Assembly (NCBI GenBank): GCA_019163375.1
Contig: JAFLKK010000002.1
Coordinates: forward strand, 203,384 to 267,383
DNA from: Paludibacter sp.
Lineage (GTDB): Bacteria > Bacteroidota > Bacteroidia > Bacteroidales > Paludibacteraceae
DNA length: 64,000 bases
Reading direction: 5' to 3'
Part shown: piece by piece, positions 29,074 through 36,717 of the stretch
Layout of the letters: every line of letters begins with the position of its first letter
Numbering within the stretch: position 1 is the first letter of the stretch
Notes under the pieces: generated by a model
Databases searched by the model: none
The model's input: the letters and a program-made list of their open reading frames with translations, nothing else
Told to the model about the DNA's origin: nothing
Position numbers and translations under genes: made by a program

Positions 29074-29640
29074 ATGAAAATACTAGTTTTCGATAATTAC
29101 GACTCGTTTACCTATAATTTGGTACATGCAGTCAAGAAGTTGGGATATACCGACGTGGAAGTGCATCGCAACGACCAGATAGCATTGGAAGATATTGCAC
29201 GATTTGATAAAATTATCCTGTCGCCGGGACCGGGCGTGCCGTCCGAATCGGGTATTTTGCTCGATGTGATTCGCACCTATGCACCTACTAAACCAATTTT
29301 GGGAGTTTGCCTGGGCGAACAAGCCATTGCCGAAGCCTTTGGTGGAACGTTAATCAATCTTACCGAAGTGCATCACGGGGTTAGTTCTATTGTGGATGTG
29401 TTGGAAGAGGATGTACTTTTCAACGGCTTGGATAAAAAAATAGAAGTGGGTCGTTACCATTCCTGGGCTGCCGAGAAATCAACTTTGCCAGAATGCCTGA
29501 CCATTACGGCGGTTGATGAAGAAGGAATGATTATGGCGTTGGCACACAAAACCTATGATGTGCGTGGTGTTCAGTTTCATCCGGAGTCAGTTCTGACGCC
29601 CGATGGGGAGCAAATGCTGAAGAATTGGTTGGAAGCTTGA
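29074..29640 (+). CDS. trpG: anthranilate synthase component II (glutamine amidotransferase)
   Basis: A 188-residue class I amidotransferase. It has ILVFDNYDSFTYNLVH at the start, LSPGPGVPSESG near 49, the nucleophile elbow ILGVCLGEQAIAEAFG with Cys79, and VQFHPESVLTPDG with His and Glu near the end. It releases ammonia from glutamine for TrpE. I chose the ATG at 29074; an in-frame TTG at 29047 adds nine residues that do not fit the family. It lies 76 bases after trpE. Confidence 0.96.
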   Translation: MKILVFDNYDSFTYNLVHAVKKLGYTDVEVHRNDQIALEDIARFDKIILSPGPGVPSESGILLDVIRTYAPTKPILGVCLGEQAIAEAFGGTLINLTEVHHGVSSIVDVLEEDVLFNGLDKKIEVGRYHSWAAEKSTLPECLTITAVDEEGMIMALAHKTYDVRGVQFHPESVLTPDGEQMLKNWLEA

Positions 29641-29670
29641 TTTATTTTCCGTTAAAGATATGTTTTTTTG

Positions 29671-29703
29671 TTGCGAAATAATTCGTTGCGAAAAATATCG
29701 CAA
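29671..29703. repeat. 33-base TTGCGAA element, copy 1
   Basis: TTGCGAA occurs at 29671 and 29686 (15 bases apart), and the inverted half-site TCGCAA ends at 29703. It is a degenerate version of copy 2 (seven differences in 33 bases), 44 bases upstream of it. Confidence 0.7.
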
Positions 29704-29742
29704 TAATTTTTTGGATTTGCGTGACAGTAGAAAAATATAAAC

Positions 29743-29780
29743 TATATTTGCGAACAAATTCGTTGCGAATTTGTTCGCAA
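29743..29780. promoter_or_regulatory. 33-base palindromic element, copy 2, overlapping a -7 box for the ATPase gene
   Basis: TTGCGAACAAATTCG (29748-29762) and its exact complement (29766-29780) flank TTG, giving a perfect 15-bp inverted repeat. TATATTTG (29743-29750) is a -7 box whose end overlaps the palindrome, so transcription would start inside it. A TTTG at 29716-29719 may be the -33 element. It looks like an operator or a 5' RNA hairpin for the ATPase gene. Confidence 0.65.
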
Positions 29781-29802
29781 TTTACAAAAATCCATTCATC
29801 AG

Positions 29803-30897
29803 ATGAATAATCCATTTAAATTTGGTTCCGTTGTATCCGAAAACTATTTTACTGACAGACAGGAAGAATACGAACGACTAAAACAAATCATTTCGAGTGA
29901 AAATCATGTAATAATGATGGCTCCCCGGAGGTTTGGGAAAACGAGTTTGGTAAACAAAGTCATAAATTCAATAGAAAGGCCGGTTATATGGCTTGATTTA
30001 CAACTGCTGACAGGTGTATCTGATTTTGCCAGTCAATTATTAAAACAACTTTTCAAAAAATATCCATTTGAAAAGCTTAAATTCCTGATTAGCAATTTTC
30101 GGGTTATACCAACTCTGCAGCTCGATCCTGCTTCAAATAATGTTGAAATAAGCTTTCAGACAAGAGTTGAATCTTTTGTACAATTGGAAGATGTTTTGAA
30201 TTTGATAGATAAATTAGGGGAGGACAGGTCAAAGCCCATAGTGGTATTAGATGAGTTTCAGGAACTACTGAATTTAGATAAATCATTGGATAAGAAACTT
30301 CGTTCGGTAATTCAATTTCATAAAAATGTGAATTATGTTTTAATGGGAAGTGTCGAATCATTGATGAGACAAATTTTCGAGAATAAAAAATCGCCATTTT
30401 ATCATTTCGGTCAAATTTTCACTTTAAACAAAATACCATTGAGCGATTTTCGGGATTTTTTAGATACCCGATTCGCTAAAATTACAGAAAGACATGACGA
30501 GATTTCAGAAACAATACTTGAGTTTTCTAAATGTCATCCTTATTATACGCAGCAATTGGCTTTTCATGTATGGATGAAAATTGAAAGAGAACAAGATTCG
30601 GAAAATATAGTACAAAATACAATCTCAGACATTATCCTCATGCACGACAATGATTTTGATCGTATTTGGAGTAATTTTAATAATACAGATAAGAAAATCT
30701 TAATAGGCATTGCATTTAGTGATTCAAAATTATTGACAGACGAATTTAAGTCTAAGAATAATCTAAATGCATCAAGTACCGTTTTTAGCGGATTAAAGCG
30801 ACTTCAGGAAAAGGGAGTGCTTTTAAAAACAGATAGTTACGAATTCGATGACCCCTTTTTTAAAGAATGGATAGTCAAGAAAAGAAATGAAAACTAA
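29803..30897 (+). CDS. AAA+ ATP-binding protein (archaeal-type ATPase family) inside the trp operon
   Basis: A 364-residue protein of the PF01637-like ATPase family. FTDRQEEYERLKQII precedes the Walker A MMAPRRFGKTSLV near residue 40, the Walker B PIVVLDEFQELL near 145, and sensor-like VLMGSVESLM near 183. The C-terminal 90 residues look like a winged helix (LTDEFKSKNNLNASSTVFSGLKRLQEKGVLL). Functions in this family are mostly unknown; many are stand-alone and multi-copy in Bacteroidota. It has no role in tryptophan synthesis that I know of. It appears more A+T-rich than its trp neighbours (by eye), has its own promoter-like palindrome, and has probably been inserted between trpG and trpD. 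Confidence 0.85.
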   Translation: MNNPFKFGSVVSENYFTDRQEEYERLKQIISSENHVIMMAPRRFGKTSLVNKVINSIERPVIWLDLQLLTGVSDFASQLLKQLFKKYPFEKLKFLISNFRVIPTLQLDPASNNVEISFQTRVESFVQLEDVLNLIDKLGEDRSKPIVVLDEFQELLNLDKSLDKKLRSVIQFHKNVNYVLMGSVESLMRQIFENKKSPFYHFGQIFTLNKIPLSDFRDFLDTRFAKITERHDEISETILEFSKCHPYYTQQLAFHVWMKIEREQDSENIVQNTISDIILMHDNDFDRIWSNFNNTDKKILIGIAFSDSKLLTDEFKSKNNLNASSTVFSGLKRLQEKGVLLKTDSYEFDDPFFKEWIVKKRNEN

Positions 30898-30933
30898 TTT
30901 CTTTCCTTTTTTGGGGGAGAAAATGAAAATCTT

Positions 30934-31929
30934 ATGAAACAAATACTGAATCAATTATTCAATCATCAGTCGCTGACACGCGATGAGGCTGCCGAGGTAA
31001 TGGCCAATATGGCTGGCGGTAAATACAACGAATCACAGATTGCTGCATTTATTTCGGTTTATCTGATGCGCAGTATCGAGTTGGAAGAAGTCATAGGCTT
31101 TCGGGATGCATTGTTGAACACGGCCGTGCAGATAGATTTATCGGAATTCGACCCTCTGGATATTGTTGGAACAGGCGGTGATGGTAAAAATACGTTTAAT
31201 ATTTCTACATGCAGCTGTTTTGCTGTGGCAGGTGCCGGTTATAAAGTGGCTAAGCACGGTAACTATGGTGCTACTTCGGTAAGCGGTTCATCAAATGTGC
31301 TGGAGTATTTCGGAGCAAAATTTACTACTGATACCGACATTATCAAACGTTCGTTGGACGAAGCGGGTTTTGCTTATTTACATGCTCCTTTTTGCAATCC
31401 TGCTATGAAAAATGTTGCTCCAGTGCGTAAAAGCCTCGGGGTTCGAACTTTTTTCAATGTACTTGGCCCGCTCATTAGCCCGGCTCGTCCCAATTATCAA
31501 TGTTTGGGTGTGTATGATTTGAAAATGATGCGTCTTTATAACTATATTTACCAAAATCTAGGTTGCCAGTACTCGGTGGTTCACTCGCTGGATGGTTATG
31601 ATGAAATCTCGCTGACGGATATCTGCAAAGTGTCCAATAATCTTGGTGAATTTGTGTATACACCAGAACAACTTGGCTTCAGAAGGCTAAAACAGGAAGA
31701 ACTCTCTGGTGGAAACACGGTAGATGAAGCCGCTCAGATATTTATGAATGTGTTGGATAATAAAGCCACTGAAGCGCAACGCAATGCAGTAATTATTAAT
31801 ACTGCCTTTGCCATTCAGACTCGCAGCTCGTACAAACCACTCGAACAATGCAAAGCTGAAGCTGCTGAATCGCTCGAAAGCGGACATGCTAAGAAGGCGT
31901 TTGAAAAGTTTGTGGAGATTTATAAATAG
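30934..31929 (+). CDS. trpD: anthranilate phosphoribosyltransferase
   Basis: A 331-residue enzyme with the family motifs VGTGGDGKNTFNISTCS near residue 80 (phosphoribosyl-pyrophosphate binding), KHGNYGATSVSGSSNVLE near 108 and NVLGPLISPARPNYQCLGVY near 168. It joins anthranilate to PRPP. It starts 36 bases after the ATPase stop and may depend on read-through of that gene or on the operon promoter. Confidence 0.96.
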   Translation: MKQILNQLFNHQSLTRDEAAEVMANMAGGKYNESQIAAFISVYLMRSIELEEVIGFRDALLNTAVQIDLSEFDPLDIVGTGGDGKNTFNISTCSCFAVAGAGYKVAKHGNYGATSVSGSSNVLEYFGAKFTTDTDIIKRSLDEAGFAYLHAPFCNPAMKNVAPVRKSLGVRTFFNVLGPLISPARPNYQCLGVYDLKMMRLYNYIYQNLGCQYSVVHSLDGYDEISLTDICKVSNNLGEFVYTPEQLGFRRLKQEELSGGNTVDEAAQIFMNVLDNKATEAQRNAVIINTAFAIQTRSSYKPLEQCKAEAAESLESGHAKKAFEKFVEIYK

Positions 31930-32043
31930 TTATTTGGCTTCGCCGATATGACTTCGATGATATTACTTCATGATAATGAATCAATATCACGACCAAAGGG
32001 AGTCATATCAACAAAGTTCATATCAATGTAATTCATATCAATA
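31930..32043. repeat. GATAT-rich intergenic repeat, copy B (trpD-trpC)
   Basis: Starts directly after the trpD stop with TTTGGCTTCGCCGATATGA and ends at the trpC start. The second half (ATATCACGACC, AAAGGGAGTCATATC, ACAAAGTTCATATC) is a close relative of the same half of copy A and is roughly complementary to the first half. Confidence 0.65.
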
Positions 32044-32826
32044 ATGTCAACAATATTAGATAAAATAATAGCTTCCAAAGTCATAGAAGTTGCTTCCCGC
32101 AGGCTATCAACACCCATTTCGGCTTTAGAAAAAGCTCCGGCTTTCTCCCGTAAATGCCTTTCGATGAAGCAAAGTTTGCTGAACTCGGAATCGGGAATCA
32201 TTTCGGAGTTTAAACGTAAATCGCCGTCCCTCGGTTGGATTCACGAAGACGCTGATGTGATAGATGTTACAGCCGGTTACAGTGCGGCGGGTGCTTCGGG
32301 AATTTCAATTCTTACCGACATGGAATATTTCGGTGGAACACCGATGGACTTGATGGCTGCACGACAATTTATCACTTGTCCTGTGTTGCGAAAGGATTTT
32401 GTGATTGATGAATATCAGCTTTATGAAGCAAAAGCAATGGGTGCTGACGTAATTTTACTTATTGCGGCAGCATTGACGGTAGAACAAACTTTGCAACTTG
32501 CCCGCAAGGCGCATGAACTGGGACTAGAAGTATTACTTGAAGTGCATAACGCTGAAGAACTCGGTCATGCCAACGACTTTGTGGATATGCTGGGTGTAAA
32601 CAACCGTAACCTGAAAACTTTTGAACAAAGCATTCAAACCTCGTTCGATTTGGCGGCATTGATACCAGATAAGTTCGTAAAAGTGAGCGAAAGCGGTATT
32701 TCTAAAACTGAAACCGTAAAAGAATTACGAAAAGTTGGTTACAAGGGTTTTCTAATGGGTGAAAACTTTATGAAAGAAGAAAATCCGGCGGAAGCATTGA
32801 GTAATTTTATTGCAAATTTACAGTAG
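32044..32826 (+). CDS. trpC: indole-3-glycerol-phosphate synthase
   Basis: A 260-residue single-function TrpC with IISEFKRKSPSLGWI near residue 54 (catalytic Lys), VLRKDFVIDEYQL near 117, DVILLIAAAL, LGVNNRNLKTFEQ near 179 and VSESGIS near 217. It closes the indole ring of CdRP. TrpF is encoded separately just downstream, as usual in Bacteroidales. The stop codon is the first three bases of an 11-bp hairpin. Confidence 0.96.
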   Translation: MSTILDKIIASKVIEVASRRLSTPISALEKAPAFSRKCLSMKQSLLNSESGIISEFKRKSPSLGWIHEDADVIDVTAGYSAAGASGISILTDMEYFGGTPMDLMAARQFITCPVLRKDFVIDEYQLYEAKAMGADVILLIAAALTVEQTLQLARKAHELGLEVLLEVHNAEELGHANDFVDMLGVNNRNLKTFEQSIQTSFDLAALIPDKFVKVSESGISKTETVKELRKVGYKGFLMGENFMKEENPAEALSNFIANLQ

Positions 32827-32849
32827 ATACGCAATGCCTTGCGTATCTA
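32824..32849 (+). repeat. 11-bp perfect hairpin between trpC and trpF
   Basis: TAGATACGCAA and its exact complement TTGCGTATCTA flank TGCC. The left arm includes the trpC stop codon and the right arm ends 15 bases before the trpF ATG. No T-run follows, so it is more likely an mRNA-stability or translation-coupling element than a terminator. Confidence 0.65.
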
Positions 32850-32863
32850 ACAATAGATTGAAT

Positions 32864-33484
32864 ATGAAAATAAAAATCTGTGGGATGAAAATCCCCGAAA
32901 ATATTGATAAAGTGGCTGCATTAAAACCAGATTTTATGGGTTTTATTTTTTACCCTAAATCGCCACGTTATGCGGAACCTATGGATATTGCTTCTTTGAA
33001 TGCCTTACCATCAACCATCAAAAAGATAGGCGTGTTTGTAAACGAGAATCTGGAAAATATCCTTACCATTGCTTACAAATACAAGTTGGATGGGTTGCAA
33101 CTTCACGGTACTGAAATGGTGGAGATGTGTTCTAAACTCAAAAAAACAGGATATATCGTTATCAAAGCCTTTCCCATTGCCGAAGCGTATAATTTCAAGG
33201 TGACAAAGGACTATGAAGGTGCCTGCGATTATTTCCTTTTCGATACCAAGACGGATGCTTATGGTGGTTCCGGTTTGAAATTTAATTGGGCAATGCTGGA
33301 TGAATACAAAGGTGAAACGCCTTTTCTGCTCAGTGGAGGTATTGCAGCAGATGATGCGGAAGCTATCATGAAAATAGAGCATCCTAAGTTTGCCGGAATT
33401 GACTTGAATAGTAAATTTGAGATAAAACCGGGATTGAAAAATGTGGAATCATTAAGCGAATTTTTAAAAGAAATAGGAAAATGA
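32864..33484 (+). CDS. trpF: phosphoribosylanthranilate isomerase
   Basis: A 206-residue TIM-barrel enzyme beginning MKIKICGMK, with the catalytic Cys in the KICGM motif, GFIFYPKSPRY near 33, VGVFVNE-type GVFVNENLEN near 62 and LDGLQLHGTE near 80. It isomerises phosphoribosylanthranilate to CdRP. I chose the ATG at 32864 because it gives the conserved MKIKICG start. The longer reading from 32810 runs back through the hairpin into trpC. Confidence 0.95.
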   Translation: MKIKICGMKIPENIDKVAALKPDFMGFIFYPKSPRYAEPMDIASLNALPSTIKKIGVFVNENLENILTIAYKYKLDGLQLHGTEMVEMCSKLKKTGYIVIKAFPIAEAYNFKVTKDYEGACDYFLFDTKTDAYGGSGLKFNWAMLDEYKGETPFLLSGGIAADDAEAIMKIEHPKFAGIDLNSKFEIKPGLKNVESLSEFLKEIGK

Positions 33485-33562
33485 TATTTGCTTCGCGATA
33501 TTTGCCTTTGGGCGTTATTAGCTCCGCTGATATTAATCAAACTATAAAAATATCGGACTCTC
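33485..33562. repeat. GATAT-rich intergenic repeat, copy C (trpF-trpA)
   Basis: Begins right after the trpF stop with TTTGCTTCGCGATATTTGCC, matching the opening of copy B, followed by CTGATATTAATC. The complementary half is short or lost. The rest of the gap is a run of GTCGTCC/CTGTC-type short words. Confidence 0.55.
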
Positions 33563-33598
33563 GACTGTTGTCTGTCGTCCGTTGTCAAAATAAAGAAC

Positions 33599-34369
33599 AT
33601 GAATAGAATCAATCAATTATTTGAAAAAAAGAAGGAGAACATTCTCTCGGTATATTTCACCGCAGGATTTCCAAAGTTGGAAGATACTTTGCCGACGCTA
33701 AAATGTTTGCAAGCCAACGGAGTGGATCTAGTAGAAATCGGTGTGCCATTTTCTGATCCTATGGCAGATGGACTGGTCATTCAAAATAGTAGTCATGCAG
33801 CCTTGCAAAACGGAATGAGCATTCGTAAGCTGTTTGAGCAACTCACATCGGTGCGTGCCGACATACATATTCCGTTAGTGATGATGGGTTATTTGAATCC
33901 CATTATGCAATTTGGATTCGAGACGTTTTGTAAAGAATGCCATCGGGTAGGAGTGGACGGTATGATTATTCCCGATCTGCCCATGGCCGATTTCTTAGCG
34001 GAATACAAAGAGATTGCCGAGCGATATAAGCTCGAATTTATTTTCCTTATCACACCCGAAACGTCCGAAGAGCGTATTCGCGAAATTGATGGTCACACCA
34101 ACGGATTTATCTACATGGTTTCGTCGGCTGCCACTACAGGTACGCAAACCTCGTTCGACAATAAGGTGGAGTATTTCAACCGGATCAATGCCATGAATCT
34201 GAAAAATCCACGTTTAATCGGTTTTGGTATTTCCAATAAATCTACCCGCGATATGGTGAACCGTTATTCTTCGGGAGCTATCATTGGTAGTGCTTTTATC
34301 AAAGCATTGCAAGAAACCAATGATGTGGAAAAAGGAGTGAAACTGTTGTTGGAAAATTTAGAAAAATAG
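33599..34369 (+). CDS. trpA: tryptophan synthase alpha chain
   Basis: A 256-residue TIM-barrel protein with VDLVEIGVPFSDPMADG near residue 44 (catalytic Glu and Asp), MGYLNPIMQFG near 101, GMIIPDLPM near 121 and FGISNKSTRDM near 207. It splits indole-3-glycerol phosphate and passes indole to TrpB. It is the last gene of the operon, followed by a strong terminator. Confidence 0.96.
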   Translation: MNRINQLFEKKKENILSVYFTAGFPKLEDTLPTLKCLQANGVDLVEIGVPFSDPMADGLVIQNSSHAALQNGMSIRKLFEQLTSVRADIHIPLVMMGYLNPIMQFGFETFCKECHRVGVDGMIIPDLPMADFLAEYKEIAERYKLEFIFLITPETSEERIREIDGHTNGFIYMVSSAATTGTQTSFDNKVEYFNRINAMNLKNPRLIGFGISNKSTRDMVNRYSSGAIIGSAFIKALQETNDVEKGVKLLLENLEK

Positions 34370-34390
34370 CCTGAGTTTCGCAAGTGCCGA

Positions 34391-34433
34391 CTCGCGTTTC
34401 CTTTATTGATATACGTGAATTGGAATTCGCGAG
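34391..34433. repeat. imperfect inverted repeat after trpA
   Basis: CTCGCG...TTCC (34391 onward) and GGAATTCGCGAG (to 34433) can pair around a loop of about 20 bases. There is no T-run. It lies between trpA and the terminator at 34472. Confidence 0.4.
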
Positions 34434-34471
34434 ACCCATATTTGATTTAAACTCATAGTAGACAAATGCAG

Positions 34472-34522
34472 AATTGGCTTTAGCCGAATAATCCATATTG
34501 ATTATTTCGACTAAAGCCAATT
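34472..34522. terminator. strong bidirectional terminator between trpA and the CotH gene
   Basis: AATTGGCTTTAGCCGAATAA and TTATTTCGACTAAAGCCAAT pair almost completely (about 20 bp, two mismatches), flanked by T-rich sequence. It ends the trp operon and also lies just after the stop of the convergent CotH gene (34534). Confidence 0.85.
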
Positions 34523-34533
34523 TTATTATTCTG

Positions 34534-36495
34534 TTATCGGCTGATACACTTCAAAACCGTGTTTCTGTTTGCATCGTCAGATATATGAATAAGGTAAACG
34601 CCTTGACTCAGGCTTGTAGTGTAATTGTTTTCGGCATGTCCGAACCAAATAAGTTGACCAGCAATATCAATTATCCGAATCGAAGCCTTTCCTGTGAGCC
34701 CTTCGAGATGGATAGTCTGTCCTTCGCTCCAAAGATATAATTTTGATTTTTCATGTTCAACTACTGCACTTGTAATGTAGCCCAACTTATTGTCCATCCA
34801 TTTCAGACGTTCCTTCACAAAGTTTTTTACGTTTAAAACCTCTGCCTCATAAGTTCCTAAAATCTGCGGATTCATGTGTACTTTCGTGTTCAGTATTGTC
34901 CACCGCATAAAATTCAGTTTCTGCGATTGATTCAGCATTGTTGCATTGTCATCAATTACCTTTAATAGCGAACTTTCAGTGATAACCCCGGTGCTTCGGG
35001 ACTTTGCATATATCGATTTCAATTGTGTAAGTATGGTCGGGTCACTGAAAATCCGATTTACAATCTCACGTACTCCCGTTGCGGCACTCCCTGTTGATGC
35101 ATAGGTCCAGTTTGGATTGCTATTGATAGGGTAGGTTCTGTAATCGTTCTCATAGGCAATGTCAAAATCCCACACCGGTCCAAAATAAAACTTATCATCA
35201 GTTCGTGTTTTGTACATGTAGGTACTCCAGTAAGTGTCTGTGTTTCCACTTATTTCGCCCACTAAGAAATGACGGAGAAATGTTTCAGTGTCAATATACT
35301 TTCTAAATCCATTCGTTGCATCGGTATAATTTGAAGCAAACAATGCAGTCTCCATTTTCTCAAAATGAGATTTGATAAATGCACTTTGAGCAGGTACAAT
35401 TTCATCATCTTTAGGGTATTTAATGGTGACGGGAACATAATTGCGTACGGAGTTAAACCACGAAATTTCTTGATTTGCGTAGGCGTCCATTTCAATTAAG
35501 TACCCTCCGGCAAGTGCAGGAAGGGTGGTGTCAGTAACCTTCATTTTGTCTACAACTACGCGCCCGGTTGCTACTTCAATCTGATCGCACAGTTGATAAC
35601 TCCCCTTATATTCTCCATTTAAAAACACATCCACCGATTTTGCAGCAGGTGTGTAGGGCATTTCCAACTTTTTGCTCAAATCAAATGCCAGTAAATTTCT
35701 CATAAGTGTCTTATCACCATAATTGTTAATCAACGTCCAGCTTTTTTCTGTAGCAGGAAGTCCTAGCAGACTTACTTTTTTGAAGAGCTTTAATCTGTAT
35801 GGTTTTTTGGGGAATCCCCAACTTGCGTTTCCGCGTCCTTTTATTTCCAGGCTATCTGTGTAAATATGAGTGCCATTATCTGATATTACAGAAACAATTC
35901 CTTTCAGATATACTTCTTTCTCAATAATATCCTGAGCGTTGGTAGTGTGAATTGAGATGGTTGGCAGATTGGTTATTTGTGGAATCGCTGAATTGTCGCC
36001 AGTGCCGGAGTATCCGTATACTTCCATTTCGGCAATATTGCATCTGGCTTCTGCCGGTCCAATATAGCGGAGGTATCTGAATGCTTTTGAGCAGACAATA
36101 GCATGCTCGGTAAGTTTGTTTTCAGCAGGGCTTTCTTTTATCATAAACAATGGAATGGCATCTCCAAAGTCGGGGTTGTTGGCGCCTTCAAAAACTCCCA
36201 ATAGCATCTTTTGAGGATAACCTTGCCGGGGGCAATAGCTTATTTTGGTGATAATTTTCTTTTCGCCCAAGTCTATTCCAACCCAACCACCACTTTGGCT
36301 GCAGGTAGCAAATGTGTTTGATAAGTCGCCATCAAACACGTTGGCTCTCGTGTTTGCCAGCGTAGTACAGGCATAATTGACGTATTCAAAATAGCTGCTT
36401 GACCCAATGTCAGTGCCGGTGAGTTTAACCGGAATGTTTTCGGCTCTTAGGGAGATAGTAATAAATAATAGAAAAATAGGTATGGATTTTCTCAT
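34534..36495 (-). CDS. secreted CotH-family protein with type IX sorting domain
   Basis: A 653-residue protein. Residues 1-19 are a signal peptide. Residues about 25-170 resemble an F5/8-type (discoidin) carbohydrate-binding fold (NVFDGDLSNTFATCSQSGG, YLRYIGPAEARCNIAEMEVY). Residues about 185-560 are the CotH domain with its hallmark KGRGNASWGFPKKPYRLKL near 225 and FGPVWDFDIAYEND near 440. The last 80 residues (SEGQTIHLEG, IRIIDIAGQLIWFG, LSQGVYLIHI) are a type A T9SS sorting domain. It is expected to be exported across the outer membrane. CotH kinases phosphorylate proteins in Bacillus spores; the role here is unknown, perhaps in carbohydrate binding. Confidence 0.88.
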   Translation of the reverse strand: MRKSIPIFLLFITISLRAENIPVKLTGTDIGSSSYFEYVNYACTTLANTRANVFDGDLSNTFATCSQSGGWVGIDLGEKKIITKISYCPRQGYPQKMLLGVFEGANNPDFGDAIPLFMIKESPAENKLTEHAIVCSKAFRYLRYIGPAEARCNIAEMEVYGYSGTGDNSAIPQITNLPTISIHTTNAQDIIEKEVYLKGIVSVISDNGTHIYTDSLEIKGRGNASWGFPKKPYRLKLFKKVSLLGLPATEKSWTLINNYGDKTLMRNLLAFDLSKKLEMPYTPAAKSVDVFLNGEYKGSYQLCDQIEVATGRVVVDKMKVTDTTLPALAGGYLIEMDAYANQEISWFNSVRNYVPVTIKYPKDDEIVPAQSAFIKSHFEKMETALFASNYTDATNGFRKYIDTETFLRHFLVGEISGNTDTYWSTYMYKTRTDDKFYFGPVWDFDIAYENDYRTYPINSNPNWTYASTGSAATGVREIVNRIFSDPTILTQLKSIYAKSRSTGVITESSLLKVIDDNATMLNQSQKLNFMRWTILNTKVHMNPQILGTYEAEVLNVKNFVKERLKWMDNKLGYITSAVVEHEKSKLYLWSEGQTIHLEGLTGKASIRIIDIAGQLIWFGHAENNYTTSLSQGVYLIHISDDANRNTVLKCISR

Positions 36496-36545
36496 GCTTT
36501 CTTTGTCTTAAGCAGTGTATTTGTGTTCAATGTTATTAGATTTGA

Positions 36546-36580
36546 CAAAGATACAAAAAACAGTGTGTCGTTTACACACT
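36546..36580 (-). promoter_or_regulatory. candidate promoter and operator of the CotH gene
   Basis: Minus strand TATCTTTG (+ coordinates 36546-36553) is a perfect -7 box. The palindrome AGTGTGT-CGTTT-ACACACT (36562-36580) covers the -33 region, as a regulator site would. Confidence 0.5.
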
Positions 36581-36649
36581 TTTATAATGTAAATGTGTAT
36601 TTTCTTGAAAATCATTTTTTTTCTGAGTAATGATTTATTCAAGTTGAAT

Positions 36650-36681
36650 GAAAAATGCCGGACTCTTTCGAATCCGGCATT
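36650..36681 (-). terminator. intrinsic terminator after infB
   Basis: Minus strand AATGCCGGATT / AGTCCGGCATT (11 bp, one G-U pair) with loop CGAAAG, followed by TTTT. It lies about 40 bases after the infB stop. Confidence 0.85.
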
Positions 36682-36717
36682 CTCGTATTTAAACTAACCA
36701 CTGTTAACCGATTATTG

